36,749 nucleotides of DNA from Burkholderiales bacterium (lineage in GTDB: Bacteria > Pseudomonadota > Gammaproteobacteria > Burkholderiales > Burkholderiaceae_C), in contig JAGWTU010000053.1 of the NCBI GenBank assembly GCA_028868825.1, positions 1 to 36,749 of the forward strand, written 5' to 3'. Every line of letters starts with the position of its first letter. Position 1 is the first letter of the stretch. The notes beneath the pieces were generated by a model. It was not told the origin of the DNA. It did not search any database and saw only the letters and a list, made by a program, of their open reading frames with translations. The position numbers and the translations under genes were made by a program. Positions 25,704 through 33,477 of the stretch are shown here, one piece after another.

Positions 25704-26125
25704 GACGGCGCGCGCCTGCTGTCGTGCGGCGGCGGCTGTTGCCGCACCAGGCGCGGGATGGTCTCGGAGGCCCAGCGGGCGACGGCGCGGGCGGTCTTGC
25801 GGTCGAGCGCGGCGGCCAGCTGGTCCATCACGACCGAGCCGCGGCGCACGGCGTCCTTCTCGTCGTTCGACAGGCTGACGCGGCCGGTGGCCTCGCAGCG
25901 CTGCGTCAGCAGCACGGCCAGGCTCGAGAGCTCCTCGATCTCCGCCTCGCCGATGCCGCTGACCTGCGCCGCCCGCGACCAGGTCAGCAGCGCCGCCATC
26001 CATTCCCAAAGGGCCTGGCGGTCGGCCGTACCGCCCACCAGCGCATCGGCGAGGATGATGTGGGCCAGGCCCAGCTCGCGCAGGCAACGGCTGCCGAGTG
26101 ACTGTGTGGCGCGCGATTTGCTCAT
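25640..26125 (-). CDS. Unknown protein coupled to a cyclic-di-GMP enzyme
   Basis: A 161-residue protein that I do not recognise. Residues 10-125 look alpha-helical (ALWEWMAALLTWSRAAQ, EIEELSSLAVLLTQRC, VVMDQLAAALDRKTARAVARWA). The last 30 residues are Ser/Pro/Arg-rich, probably disordered, and lie in the overlap with hpaR. There is no signal peptide or membrane span. Its ATG at 26125 overlaps the stop of the GGDEF-EAL gene (ATGA at 26122-26125), so the two are translated together. A regulatory or adaptor role for that enzyme is inference. The true C-terminus could be affected by the overlap. Confidence 0.6.
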   Translation of the reverse strand: MSKSRATQSLGSRCLRELGLAHIILADALVGGTADRQALWEWMAALLTWSRAAQVSGIGEAEIEELSSLAVLLTQRCEATGRVSLSNDEKDAVRRGSVVMDQLAAALDRKTARAVARWASETIPRLVRQQPPPHDSRRAPSQSSTSPGVPPSRPISSSSVA

Positions 26126-28032
26126 CGGTTGGTGACCGCCTGCGATGGCGCATCGACGGGCTCGACGCGCGTGGAGATGGAGGGAACCGAAGCGCCGCCT
26201 GCCGTGGGCGCGAGGCCCGCCAGATCCGGCAGCATGTCGCGCCGCCAGTCCGGCGTATTCCAGGAATCCGACCAGCTCGACTCCAGGTTCGGCACCTCGA
26301 GCGGCCGCCCGTAGAGGTAGCCCTGGGCGTAGTCGCAGCCGATCTCCTGCAGCAGGCGGTGCGCCTCGAAGGTCTCGACGCCTTCGGCGACCACCGACAG
26401 CCCGAGCGCCTTGGCCATCGCGACGATGGCCTTGCACAGGGCCAGGTCCTTGCCGCCGTTGGAGAGGTTGCGCACGAAGGACTGGTCGATCTTCAGATAG
26501 TTGAGTTCGAGCCGGTTCAGGTTCGACAGGCAGGAATAGCCGGTGCCGAAATCGTCGATGGCGATCTGGAACCCGGCCAGCCGCAGCGCGCGCAACTGCG
26601 ACGCCGTGGTCGTGCTGGGGTTGACCATCATGCTTTCGGTGATCTCGATGACGGTGTTGGCGGCATCGCCGCCGCGCCGGGAGAGGTCGGCGATCCAGTC
26701 GGCGGCGAAGGTGACGCTGTCCAGCAGCTGCAGCGGCGACATGTTGATGCTGACCTGGAAATCGTCGCCGAAGCGGCGGCGCCAGATCTTGTTCTGCTCG
26801 GTTGCCGTCCTGAACACCCAGTCGCCGATGCCGGTGATGAGACCCGCCTCCTCGGCCAGCGGGATGAACTGCACCGGACCGACGATGCCGTATTCCGGAT
26901 GCCGCCAGCGCAGCAGCGCCTCGCACTTGCGCACGATGGCGGTACGCAGGTCGACGATGGGCTGGTAGACCAGGAACAGCTGTCCGAGCTCGACGGCGCG
27001 GCGCAGGTCGGCGGTGAGCTTCATGCGCCGCTGCGCCAGTTCGGCCATGTTCGGCGTGACATGGAGGATGCCGTTGCCGCCGGCGCGCTTGACGTCGTTC
27101 ATCGCCATCTCGGCCAGCCGGATCAGCTCGTCGGCCGAGGCACCGTCGTCCGGATACTTGGCCACGCCGATGCTGCAGGAGATGAAGACGTCCTCGGCGT
27201 CGATCTTGAACGGCTCGGCCAGCGCTTCGAGGACGCGGCGGCCGACCTCGTCGATCTCGTCGTCCGAGGGCAGCGGCGTCAGCGCGACGCCGAACTCGTC
27301 GCCGCCCAGGCGCGCCGCGCTGTCGGCGGGGCGCAGGGCGTTGCGGATGCGCGCCGCGGCGGCGGCGATCAACTGGTCGCCGCGGCCGCGACCGAGCGTG
27401 CCGTTGATCTGCTTGAAGCGGTCGAGATCGATATGGAGCACGGCCAGGCGCTGCCCGCTCGAGCGTGACCGCTCGACGATCTCGTCGAGCGTGGCGCCGA
27501 AATGCCCGCGCTTGGGCAGTCCGGTCAGCGTGTCGAAGTTGTCCTGCATCCAGATCGCCCGCTGGACGCGAAAGCGCTCGGTGATGTCGCGCACGATCTT
27601 CGACGAGCCGATCGGCTCGCCGCGCGCACCCAGGATCGGCGACGCCGTGACCGAGACATTGACGAGGCGGCCGGACTTGCTGCGACGCACGGTCTCGAAG
27701 GTTGCGACGCGCTCGCCGCGGGCGACGCGTTCGAGCAGCTGGCGCTCCTCGGCCATGCGGTCCACGGGGACCATGCGGTCGACGGGCTGTCCGCGCATCT
27801 CGCCCTCGCTGTAGCCGAACAGGCGCTCGGCGGCCGGGTTCCAGCTCAGGACGGCGCCGTCCAGGCTCTGGCCGATGATGGCGTCGCTCGACGATTCGAC
27901 GATGGCGGTGCAATGCCGCTCATAGCTCCAGGACCGCGCAGGGTCGAGCGCGGGCAGCGGCGCGGCAATCGCGTCGTCGGGGTCCGCCACGGCCGGTACG
28001 CCGGCGGACTTCAGGGGTCTTGCGTGGGGCAT
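26122..28032 (-). CDS. PAS-GGDEF-EAL cyclic-di-GMP turnover protein
   Basis: A 636-residue cytosolic signalling protein. A PAS domain (about 38-155: SSDAIIGQSLDGAVLSWNPAAERLFGYSEGEM) is followed by a GGDEF domain with an intact GGDEF motif (about 243-247) and an RxxD inhibitory site (RPAD) exactly five residues before it. The EAL domain has EALLRW (about 371-376), INMS, EITES, IDDFGTGYS, KIDQSF, AEGVET and AQGYLYGRP, i.e. all usual catalytic and metal residues. Both synthesis and breakdown of c-di-GMP are therefore possible. The start is ATG at 28032; GTG at 28038 is an alternative, and neither has a strong ribosome site. It is divergent from a chemotaxis receptor. Confidence 0.9.
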   Translation of the reverse strand: MPHARPLKSAGVPAVADPDDAIAAPLPALDPARSWSYERHCTAIVESSSDAIIGQSLDGAVLSWNPAAERLFGYSEGEMRGQPVDRMVPVDRMAEERQLLERVARGERVATFETVRRSKSGRLVNVSVTASPILGARGEPIGSSKIVRDITERFRVQRAIWMQDNFDTLTGLPKRGHFGATLDEIVERSRSSGQRLAVLHIDLDRFKQINGTLGRGRGDQLIAAAAARIRNALRPADSAARLGGDEFGVALTPLPSDDEIDEVGRRVLEALAEPFKIDAEDVFISCSIGVAKYPDDGASADELIRLAEMAMNDVKRAGGNGILHVTPNMAELAQRRMKLTADLRRAVELGQLFLVYQPIVDLRTAIVRKCEALLRWRHPEYGIVGPVQFIPLAEEAGLITGIGDWVFRTATEQNKIWRRRFGDDFQVSINMSPLQLLDSVTFAADWIADLSRRGGDAANTVIEITESMMVNPSTTTASQLRALRLAGFQIAIDDFGTGYSCLSNLNRLELNYLKIDQSFVRNLSNGGKDLALCKAIVAMAKALGLSVVAEGVETFEAHRLLQEIGCDYAQGYLYGRPLEVPNLESSWSDSWNTPDWRRDMLPDLAGLAPTAGGASVPSISTRVEPVDAPSQAVTNR

Positions 28033-28369
28033 CGGCACGTCGGCAAGCTGGGGGAAGGATCACGCGCTGCGCGCGCGGTTCGGGTTTCAAGGCTCTTCTC
28101 GGCTGACCAGGGATATCGGCAGGTTCGACGCGATTCGCTGGGTCGGATCTAGCCGATCGAGCGGAGCGGCGATGCCGGCCCGTGAATTTGTCACGGGTCG
28201 CGCGCGGGTCGGTCCCGGCGAGTACCTGGGGAACTCCCGTGGTCGATGCGCGGATCGCGGTGGTCCCATCACGAAGTCAGGTCGAAACCTGACTTCAGTC
28301 GAGCTGCCAGCGGCCGAAATCCTGCCGGTCATATGCCGGTATCCGAGCCCGGCCATTCCTCCGGACTCC
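28033..28369. other. Divergent intergenic region with a perfect hairpin
   Basis: 337 bases between the divergent GGDEF-EAL and chemotaxis receptor genes. The outstanding feature is a perfect 10-base inverted repeat at 28273-28296. I see no convincing sigma-70 promoter; a sigma-28-type motility promoter was looked for by eye and not found. Confidence 0.55.
28273..28296. repeat. Perfect inverted repeat with 4-base loop
   Basis: GAAGTCAGGT (28273-28282), CGAA, ACCTGACTTC (28287-28296). No T-run follows on either strand, so it is not a classical terminator. It lies about 74 bases before the receptor ATG and could be an operator or an RNA hairpin in the leader. Confidence 0.6.
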
Positions 28370-30268
28370 ATGACCGCTGCATCGAAGCCGCTGCCGCCAC
28401 CGCCCGAAGCGCCATCCAGCCCGAGCGCGCCGGCCTCCGCGCCGGCCCGCCGCCTGCCCTATCTGCGTGCGGCGGCGGTGCCGATCCTGCTCGCCGCCTT
28501 GGCCTGGATCGCCGTGCTGGTCGCCACCGTCGTCGACCAGCGCATCGCGCTGCGCACCGCCGAGACCGACCTCGCCAACCTCAACGACGCGTTCGGCGCC
28601 CACGCGATGACGGAGCTGCTGGGCGCCGACCAGGCCGTGCGCTTCCTGCGCGCGGAATTCCTGCGCACCGGCGGCAGTCCGGACATCGAGTCCTACATCG
28701 CCAACAACGACATCATCACGAAGAACTTCCGCCTGATGTCGATCATCGACGCCCAGGGCCGCGTCTCGCACGGCGCCGGCAGCCGCAACCACGTCGACCT
28801 CAGCGACCGCGAGCATTTCCGCGTCCACGTCCACGCCAGCGGCGACCGCCTCTTCATCAGCCAGCCGGTGCTCGGCCGCGTCTCGGGGAAGTGGTCGATC
28901 CAGGTCACCCGGCGCATCGCGCTGGCCGATGGCCGCTTCGCCGGCGTCGCCGTCGTCTCGGTCGATCCGGGCATCTTCCCGAACCTGCGCACCTTCGCCG
29001 ACCTCGGCCCGCAGGGCGTGGCCGCGCTCTACGGCACCGACGGCGTGGGCCGCGTGCGCCGCACCGCCGCGGGCCTGGCCTTCGGCACGAACGCCCGCGA
29101 TTCGCTCGTCCACAAGGCGGCGCTCGCACGCGGCGAGGGCGTCATGCGCTCGGTGGCCGCGGTCGACGGCGTCGACCGCCTCTACGCCTACAAGTCGCTG
29201 CCGGGCACCGATCTCTATGTCACCACCGGCATGGCCGTCGACGACATCCTGCACGCCGTGCGCGTGCGTCGTGCGCTCGGCCTGGCCTGCGCCGTCGTCG
29301 TCAGCTGCTTCGCGGCGGGTCTGGCCATGAACCTGCTGCGCCGCGCGCGCAACCAGGCCGAGCTGGTCGAGGAGCTGCGCGTCAGCCATGCGCGCATGGC
29401 CAGCCTGGTGCAGGCGATGGCGCAGGGATCGGACGCGGTGGCCAGCGCCGGCGAATCGATGTCGGTGCGCGCGCAATCGCTGGCCATCCACACCGACCAG
29501 CAGTCGATGTCGCTGCACGAGGCGACGAACGCCATCGTCCAGGTCACGAAGCGCTTCGAGGTCGCGACCTCGCGCGTCGGCGCCGTCGACGGCCAATGCG
29601 CCGGGCTGCGCGAGGGTTCGCAGGCCGGCGTCGCCGTCGCCGACCGCGCCGTCGAGGCGATCCGCCTGATCGAGCAGCGCGCGCGCGAGATGACCGAGGC
29701 GATCGCGCTCATCGACTCGATCGCGTTCCAGACGCGGCTGCTGGCGCTCAACGCCGCCATCGAGGCCGCCCGCGCCGGCCCTGCCGGGCGCGGCTTCGCC
29801 GTCGTCGCCGCCGAGGTCCGCCACCTCGCCTCGCGCACCGCGCAATCGGCCGGCGAGGTGCGCGCGCTGATCGGCCGCACGACGGCGCAGGCGACCTCGG
29901 GGGTCGTGCAGATGAACGAGGTGCGCAAGGTCCTCGAGTCGGTGCACGGCGCCGCCGATGCCGTGGCCTCGAACACGCGTGAGGTGGCCAGCGAAGTGCA
30001 GCAGCAATGCGCCGAACTCGTGCAGGTGCTGGACCGCCTCGACGGCCTGACCCGGCTGACGGGCGAGAACGCGAACCTCGTCGCCGATTCGGTGCTGACC
30101 GCCGATTCGATGAACACGAGCGCGCAGCGGCTGCGCGCACTGATCGCGAACATGGACGGTGCGGGCGACCTCATCGCGGCCGGAGCTGGCGAGGACGCCG
30201 CGGTCGCCGCGGTCGCAGCCGTCGCGCCGCCGACGACGACGGACACATCGGCCACGGTCTTCTTCTGA
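28370..30268 (+). CDS. Methyl-accepting chemotaxis protein with periplasmic Cache-like sensor
   Basis: A 632-residue receptor. After a Pro/Ala-rich cytoplasmic start there is a first membrane span at about 33-55 (AAVPILLAALAWIAVLVATVV). A periplasmic sensor of about 240 residues resembles Cache/PDC domains (ITKNFRLMSIIDAQGRVSHGAG, LSDREHFRVHVHASGDRLFISQPVLG). A second span lies near 300-320. I see no clear HAMP domain after it. The signalling hairpin has the conserved tip region: IDSIAFQTRLLALNAAIEAA, then GRGFAVVAAEVRHLA. It lacks the C-terminal CheR-docking pentapeptide and ends TVFF. The start at 28370 (MTAASKP) is chosen because upstream frame carries no family features and contains the inverted repeat. 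The ligand is unknown. Confidence 0.88.
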   Translation: MTAASKPLPPPPEAPSSPSAPASAPARRLPYLRAAAVPILLAALAWIAVLVATVVDQRIALRTAETDLANLNDAFGAHAMTELLGADQAVRFLRAEFLRTGGSPDIESYIANNDIITKNFRLMSIIDAQGRVSHGAGSRNHVDLSDREHFRVHVHASGDRLFISQPVLGRVSGKWSIQVTRRIALADGRFAGVAVVSVDPGIFPNLRTFADLGPQGVAALYGTDGVGRVRRTAAGLAFGTNARDSLVHKAALARGEGVMRSVAAVDGVDRLYAYKSLPGTDLYVTTGMAVDDILHAVRVRRALGLACAVVVSCFAAGLAMNLLRRARNQAELVEELRVSHARMASLVQAMAQGSDAVASAGESMSVRAQSLAIHTDQQSMSLHEATNAIVQVTKRFEVATSRVGAVDGQCAGLREGSQAGVAVADRAVEAIRLIEQRAREMTEAIALIDSIAFQTRLLALNAAIEAARAGPAGRGFAVVAAEVRHLASRTAQSAGEVRALIGRTTAQATSGVVQMNEVRKVLESVHGAADAVASNTREVASEVQQQCAELVQVLDRLDGLTRLTGENANLVADSVLTADSMNTSAQRLRALIANMDGAGDLIAAGAGEDAAVAAVAAVAPPTTTDTSATVFF

Positions 30269-30296
30269 ACCGGCGCCCCGAAGCGGGCCCGGGCGT

Positions 30297-30791
30297 CTAG
30301 AACAGACCCAGGAACTTGCTGCGCAGCGACCGCGCCCTGATGCGCCGGCCCTGGACGAGACGCTTGAGCATGTAGCCGGCTCGGCGCTCGTCGAAGCGGT
30401 ACTCGGCCACCGTCGGCGGCAGTGCCGCGTCCGTGCGGTGCAGCAGCACGTAGCGCTGCCGCTGATCGTTCCAGCGGATCCAGAAGTTGTTGCTGCGTTG
30501 CAGTCCGGGCTCGGGCCAGAGATAGCGGATGGCATGCCCGGTGTAACCCAGCGCCGCCCCGGCGGGGGCCTTCATCCACTCGATGAAGCCGATCTCCTGG
30601 GCGCTGGCGACGGCCGGTGCGACGGCGTCGATCGTCAGCCGGAGCTCCTGCGGCAGCGCCGCGTTGCAGGCCTTGAGCCGGCCCCAGAGCGAGCGCATGC
30701 GCGCGGATTCCGAATCGGCGGCGAGGCCCGGCGACGCCGTCGCCCGGGGCCGCTCGGCGCGCCGCTTGAGCTCCCTATCGGTCCACGGCAT
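30297..30791 (-). CDS. Unknown protein
   Basis: A 164-residue basic protein that I do not recognise. The first 35 residues are charged (MPWTDRELKRRAERPRA). The middle has ALPQELRLTIDAVAPAVASAQEIGFIEWMKAP. The C-terminal half is rich in aromatic residues (AIRYLWPEPGL, NNFWIRWNDQRQRYVLLHR) and ends with a very basic tail. It has no membrane span or signal peptide. The start is uncertain: the ATG at 30791 has a weak ribosome site, and the frame is open to 30881. It lies 124 bases downstream of the CoA-transferase gene on the same strand, so it may be a separate unit. Confidence 0.6.
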   Translation of the reverse strand: MPWTDRELKRRAERPRATASPGLAADSESARMRSLWGRLKACNAALPQELRLTIDAVAPAVASAQEIGFIEWMKAPAGAALGYTGHAIRYLWPEPGLQRSNNFWIRWNDQRQRYVLLHRTDAALPPTVAEYRFDERRAGYMLKRLVQGRRIRARSLRSKFLGLF

Positions 30792-30915
30792 GGCGGGCTC
30801 GAACGCGGTACCGCGGCGCGAGGGAACGGGCAAGAGGGGGCTCCAAGCTGCCCATGTTACGAGCGGTATCCGGATTCGCAAAGCCGCTTTCGAGGTCGCG
30901 GTCGCCCGCGGCCCC

Positions 30916-32178
30916 TCAGACGACGTGGCGGCTGCGCAAAACCGCGATCGCCTCGCCGTCCAGCGCCAGCCAGTCGCCCAGCACTTCGGCGGTGTGCTCG
31001 CCCAGCAGCGGCGGCGCGCGCCGGTACTCGACGGGCGACTCGGAGAGGCGGATCGGATTGGCCACCAGCGGCAGCGCGGCCGCTTGCGGGTGCGCCATCT
31101 CGACGCGCAGGCCGCGCGCGCGCACCTGCGGGTCGGCGAAGACGCGATCGAGCGTGTTGATCGGGCCGCAGGGGACCTTGGCGGCCTCCATCGCGGCGAT
31201 CCAGTCGCCGGTGCCGCGCGTGCGCGTGATGGCCGCGATCATCGCCACCAGTTCGCGGCGATGCCGCACGCGCTGCGGATTGCTCGCATAACGCTCGTCC
31301 TGTGCCCATTGCGGGCGGCCGAGCGCGGCGGCGAGGGCCCCGAACTGGCCGTCGTTGCCGACGGCGACGATCATGTGGCCGTCGGCCGTCGGGAAGTCCT
31401 GGTACGGCACGATGCTCGGGTGCGCATTGCCCAGGCGCTGCGGTGCCTGGCCGCCGATGAGGTAGTTGCTGGCCTGGTTGGCGAGCGCGGCGACCTGCAC
31501 GTCGAGCAGCGCGAGGTCGATGTGCTGGCCGCGGCCGCTGACATGGCGGCGCTGCAAAGCCGCCAGCACGGCCACGGTGGCGTACATCCCGGTCATCACG
31601 TCGGTCAGCGCGACGCCGACCTTCAGCGGCCCGGCGCCGGGTTCGCCGTCGGGCCGGCCGGTGACGCTCATCAGGCCGCCCAGGCCCTGGATCAGGAAGT
31701 CGTAGCCGGGGCGCTCGGCATAAGGGCCGGTCTGGCCGAAGCCGGTGATCGAGCAGTAGACGAGGCGCGGGTTCAGCGCCGCCAGGCTGGCGTAGTCCAG
31801 CCCGTACTGCGCCAGGCCGCCGGCCTTGAAGTTCTCCAGCAGCACGTCGGCGCGCAGCGCGAGGTCGCGCACCAGGGCCTGGCCCGCGGGCTGCGCGAGG
31901 TCGATCGTGATCGAGCGCTTGTTGCGGTTGGCGCTGAGGAAATAGGCCGACTCGCCGGCGCCGCCATCGCCCCCCTCCGCGTCGTCGCGCGCCAGCCAGG
32001 GCGGACCCCAGGCGCGCGTGTCGTCGCCGCTGCCCGGGCGCTCGACCTTCACGACATCGGCGCCGAGGTCGGCGAGTTGCTGGCTGCACCAGGGCCCGGC
32101 GAGCACGCGCGAGAGGTCGAGCACGCGCAGGCCCGCCAGCGCCGCGGCCGGCGCCGCGGCTTGTTCGTCTGCGGCCAT
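30916..32178 (-). CDS. CaiB/BaiF family III CoA transferase (probably glutarate CoA transferase)
   Basis: A 420-residue family III CoA transferase. Conserved segments are LRVLDLSRVLAGPWCSQQLADLGADVVKVERP, the NRNKRSITIDL segment, YCSITGFGQTGPYAERPGYD, and the catalytic Asp at about 193 in ALTDVMTGMYA, equivalent to Asp169 of formyl-CoA transferase. It starts three bases after the stop of the glutaryl-CoA dehydrogenase gene. A role in activating glutarate, as in succinyl-CoA:glutarate CoA-transferase, is therefore likely (inference from context). The N-terminal 15 residues are Ala-rich. Confidence 0.9.
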   Translation of the reverse strand: MAADEQAAAPAAALAGLRVLDLSRVLAGPWCSQQLADLGADVVKVERPGSGDDTRAWGPPWLARDDAEGGDGGAGESAYFLSANRNKRSITIDLAQPAGQALVRDLALRADVLLENFKAGGLAQYGLDYASLAALNPRLVYCSITGFGQTGPYAERPGYDFLIQGLGGLMSVTGRPDGEPGAGPLKVGVALTDVMTGMYATVAVLAALQRRHVSGRGQHIDLALLDVQVAALANQASNYLIGGQAPQRLGNAHPSIVPYQDFPTADGHMIVAVGNDGQFGALAAALGRPQWAQDERYASNPQRVRHRRELVAMIAAITRTRGTGDWIAAMEAAKVPCGPINTLDRVFADPQVRARGLRVEMAHPQAAALPLVANPIRLSESPVEYRRAPPLLGEHTAEVLGDWLALDGEAIAVLRSRHVV

Positions 32179-32181
32179 GGC

Positions 32182-33372
32182 CTAGAACGCGGCGATGCCG
32201 GTGATGGCGCGCCCGAGGATCAGCGCGTGCACGTCGTGCGTGCCCTCGTAGGTGTTGACGACCTCGAGGTTGACGAGGTGGCGCGCGACGCCGAACTCGT
32301 CGCTGATGCCGTTGCCGCCGAGCATGTCGCGCGCCATGCGTGCGATCTCCAGGCTCTTGCCGCAGCTGTTGCGCTTCATGATCGAGGTGATCTCGACGGC
32401 GGCCGTGCCCTCGTCCTTCATGCGCCCCAGCCGCAGGCAGCCCTGCAGGCCGAGCGTGATCTCGGTCTGCATGTCGGCCAGCTTCTTCTGGATCAGCTGG
32501 TTGGCGGCCAGCGGCTTGCCGAACTGCTGGCGGTCCAGCGTGTACTGGCGCGCGCGGTGCCAGCAGTCCTCGGCCGCGCCCAAGGCGCCCCAGGCGATGC
32601 CGTAGCGGGCGCTGTTCAGGCAGGTGAACGGGCCCTTGAGCCCGCGCACCTCGGGGAAGGCGTTTTCCTCGGGGCAGAAGACCTCGTCCATCACGATCTC
32701 GCCGGTGACGCTGGCGCGCAGGCCGACCTTGCCGTGGATCGCCGGCGCGGAAAGGCCCTGGGCGCCCTTGTCGAGGATGAAGCCGCGGATGGACCCGGCA
32801 TCGTCCTTGGCCCAGACGACGAAGACATCGGCGATGGGGCTGTTGGTGATCCACATCTTGGCGCCGGTCAGCGCGTAGCCGCCCGGCACCTTGCGCGCCC
32901 GCGTGACCATGCTGCCGGGGTCCGAGCCGTGGTTGGGCTCGGTGAGGCCGAAGCAGCCTATCCATTCCCCGCGCGCCAGCCTGGGCAGGTATTTGCGCTT
33001 CTGCGCCTCGGTGCCGAACTCGTTGATCGGCACCATCACGAGCGACGACTGCACGCTCATCATCGAGCGGTAGCCCGAATCGATGCGCTCGATCTCGCGC
33101 GCGACGAGACCGTAGCAGACGTAGTTCAGGCCGGCGCCGCCGTAGGCCTCGGGGATCGTCGGGCCGAGCAGGCCGAGCTCGCCCATCTCGCGGAAGATCG
33201 TCGCGTCGGTGCGCTCGTGGCGGAACGCCTCGAGCACGCGCGGCGCCAGCTTGTCCTGGGCGTAGGCGCGCGCGGCGTCGCGCACCTGGCGTTCGTCGTC
33301 GTCCAGCTGCCGCTCGAGCAGCAGGGGATCGTCCCAGCGGAAGCTGGCGTTCTTCTTGTGATCTGAAGTCAT
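32182..33372 (-). CDS. gcdH: Glutaryl-CoA dehydrogenase
   Basis: A 396-residue acyl-CoA dehydrogenase. It oxidises and decarboxylates glutaryl-CoA to crotonyl-CoA in lysine, tryptophan or benzoyl-CoA degradation, passing electrons to ETF. The diagnostic C-terminus TYEGTHDVHALILGRAITG carries the catalytic Glu at about 376. FAD-binding segments are CFGLTEPNHGSDPGSM and MWITNSPIADVFVVWAK. The N-terminus FRWDDPLLLERQLDDDER is typical of GcdH. The start is ATG at 33372. A promoter and an upstream LysR box are seen in the divergent region shared with the LysR gene. Confidence 0.95.
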   Translation of the reverse strand: MTSDHKKNASFRWDDPLLLERQLDDDERQVRDAARAYAQDKLAPRVLEAFRHERTDATIFREMGELGLLGPTIPEAYGGAGLNYVCYGLVAREIERIDSGYRSMMSVQSSLVMVPINEFGTEAQKRKYLPRLARGEWIGCFGLTEPNHGSDPGSMVTRARKVPGGYALTGAKMWITNSPIADVFVVWAKDDAGSIRGFILDKGAQGLSAPAIHGKVGLRASVTGEIVMDEVFCPEENAFPEVRGLKGPFTCLNSARYGIAWGALGAAEDCWHRARQYTLDRQQFGKPLAANQLIQKKLADMQTEITLGLQGCLRLGRMKDEGTAAVEITSIMKRNSCGKSLEIARMARDMLGGNGISDEFGVARHLVNLEVVNTYEGTHDVHALILGRAITGIAAF

Positions 33373-33402
33373 GTTGCGGCTCGGTGGTCTCGAACAGCGG
33401 AC

Positions 33403-33431
33403 ACTCTACAAAGGGAAGACGGGGGCGACAA
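33403..33431 (-). promoter_or_regulatory. Predicted gcdH promoter
   Basis: Minus-strand TTGTCG (33431-33426) and TAGAGT (33408-33403), each 4 of 6 to consensus, are separated by 17 bases. The predicted start is near 33396, giving a leader of about 24 bases. The weak boxes suit an activator-dependent promoter. Confidence 0.55.
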
Positions 33432-33451
33432 CCGATATCTTTGCACCGACC

Positions 33452-33468
33452 TGTGCGCGCAGCGCACA
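33452..33468. promoter_or_regulatory. LysR-type regulator binding site
   Basis: TGTGCGCGCAGCGCACA is a perfect 7-base inverted repeat with a 3-base centre and contains the LysR pattern T-N11-A. It is centred about 64 bases upstream of the predicted gcdH start, where LysR proteins usually anchor, and just before the LysR gene's own start. Confidence 0.7.
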
Positions 33469-33477
33469 ATAGCCGCC

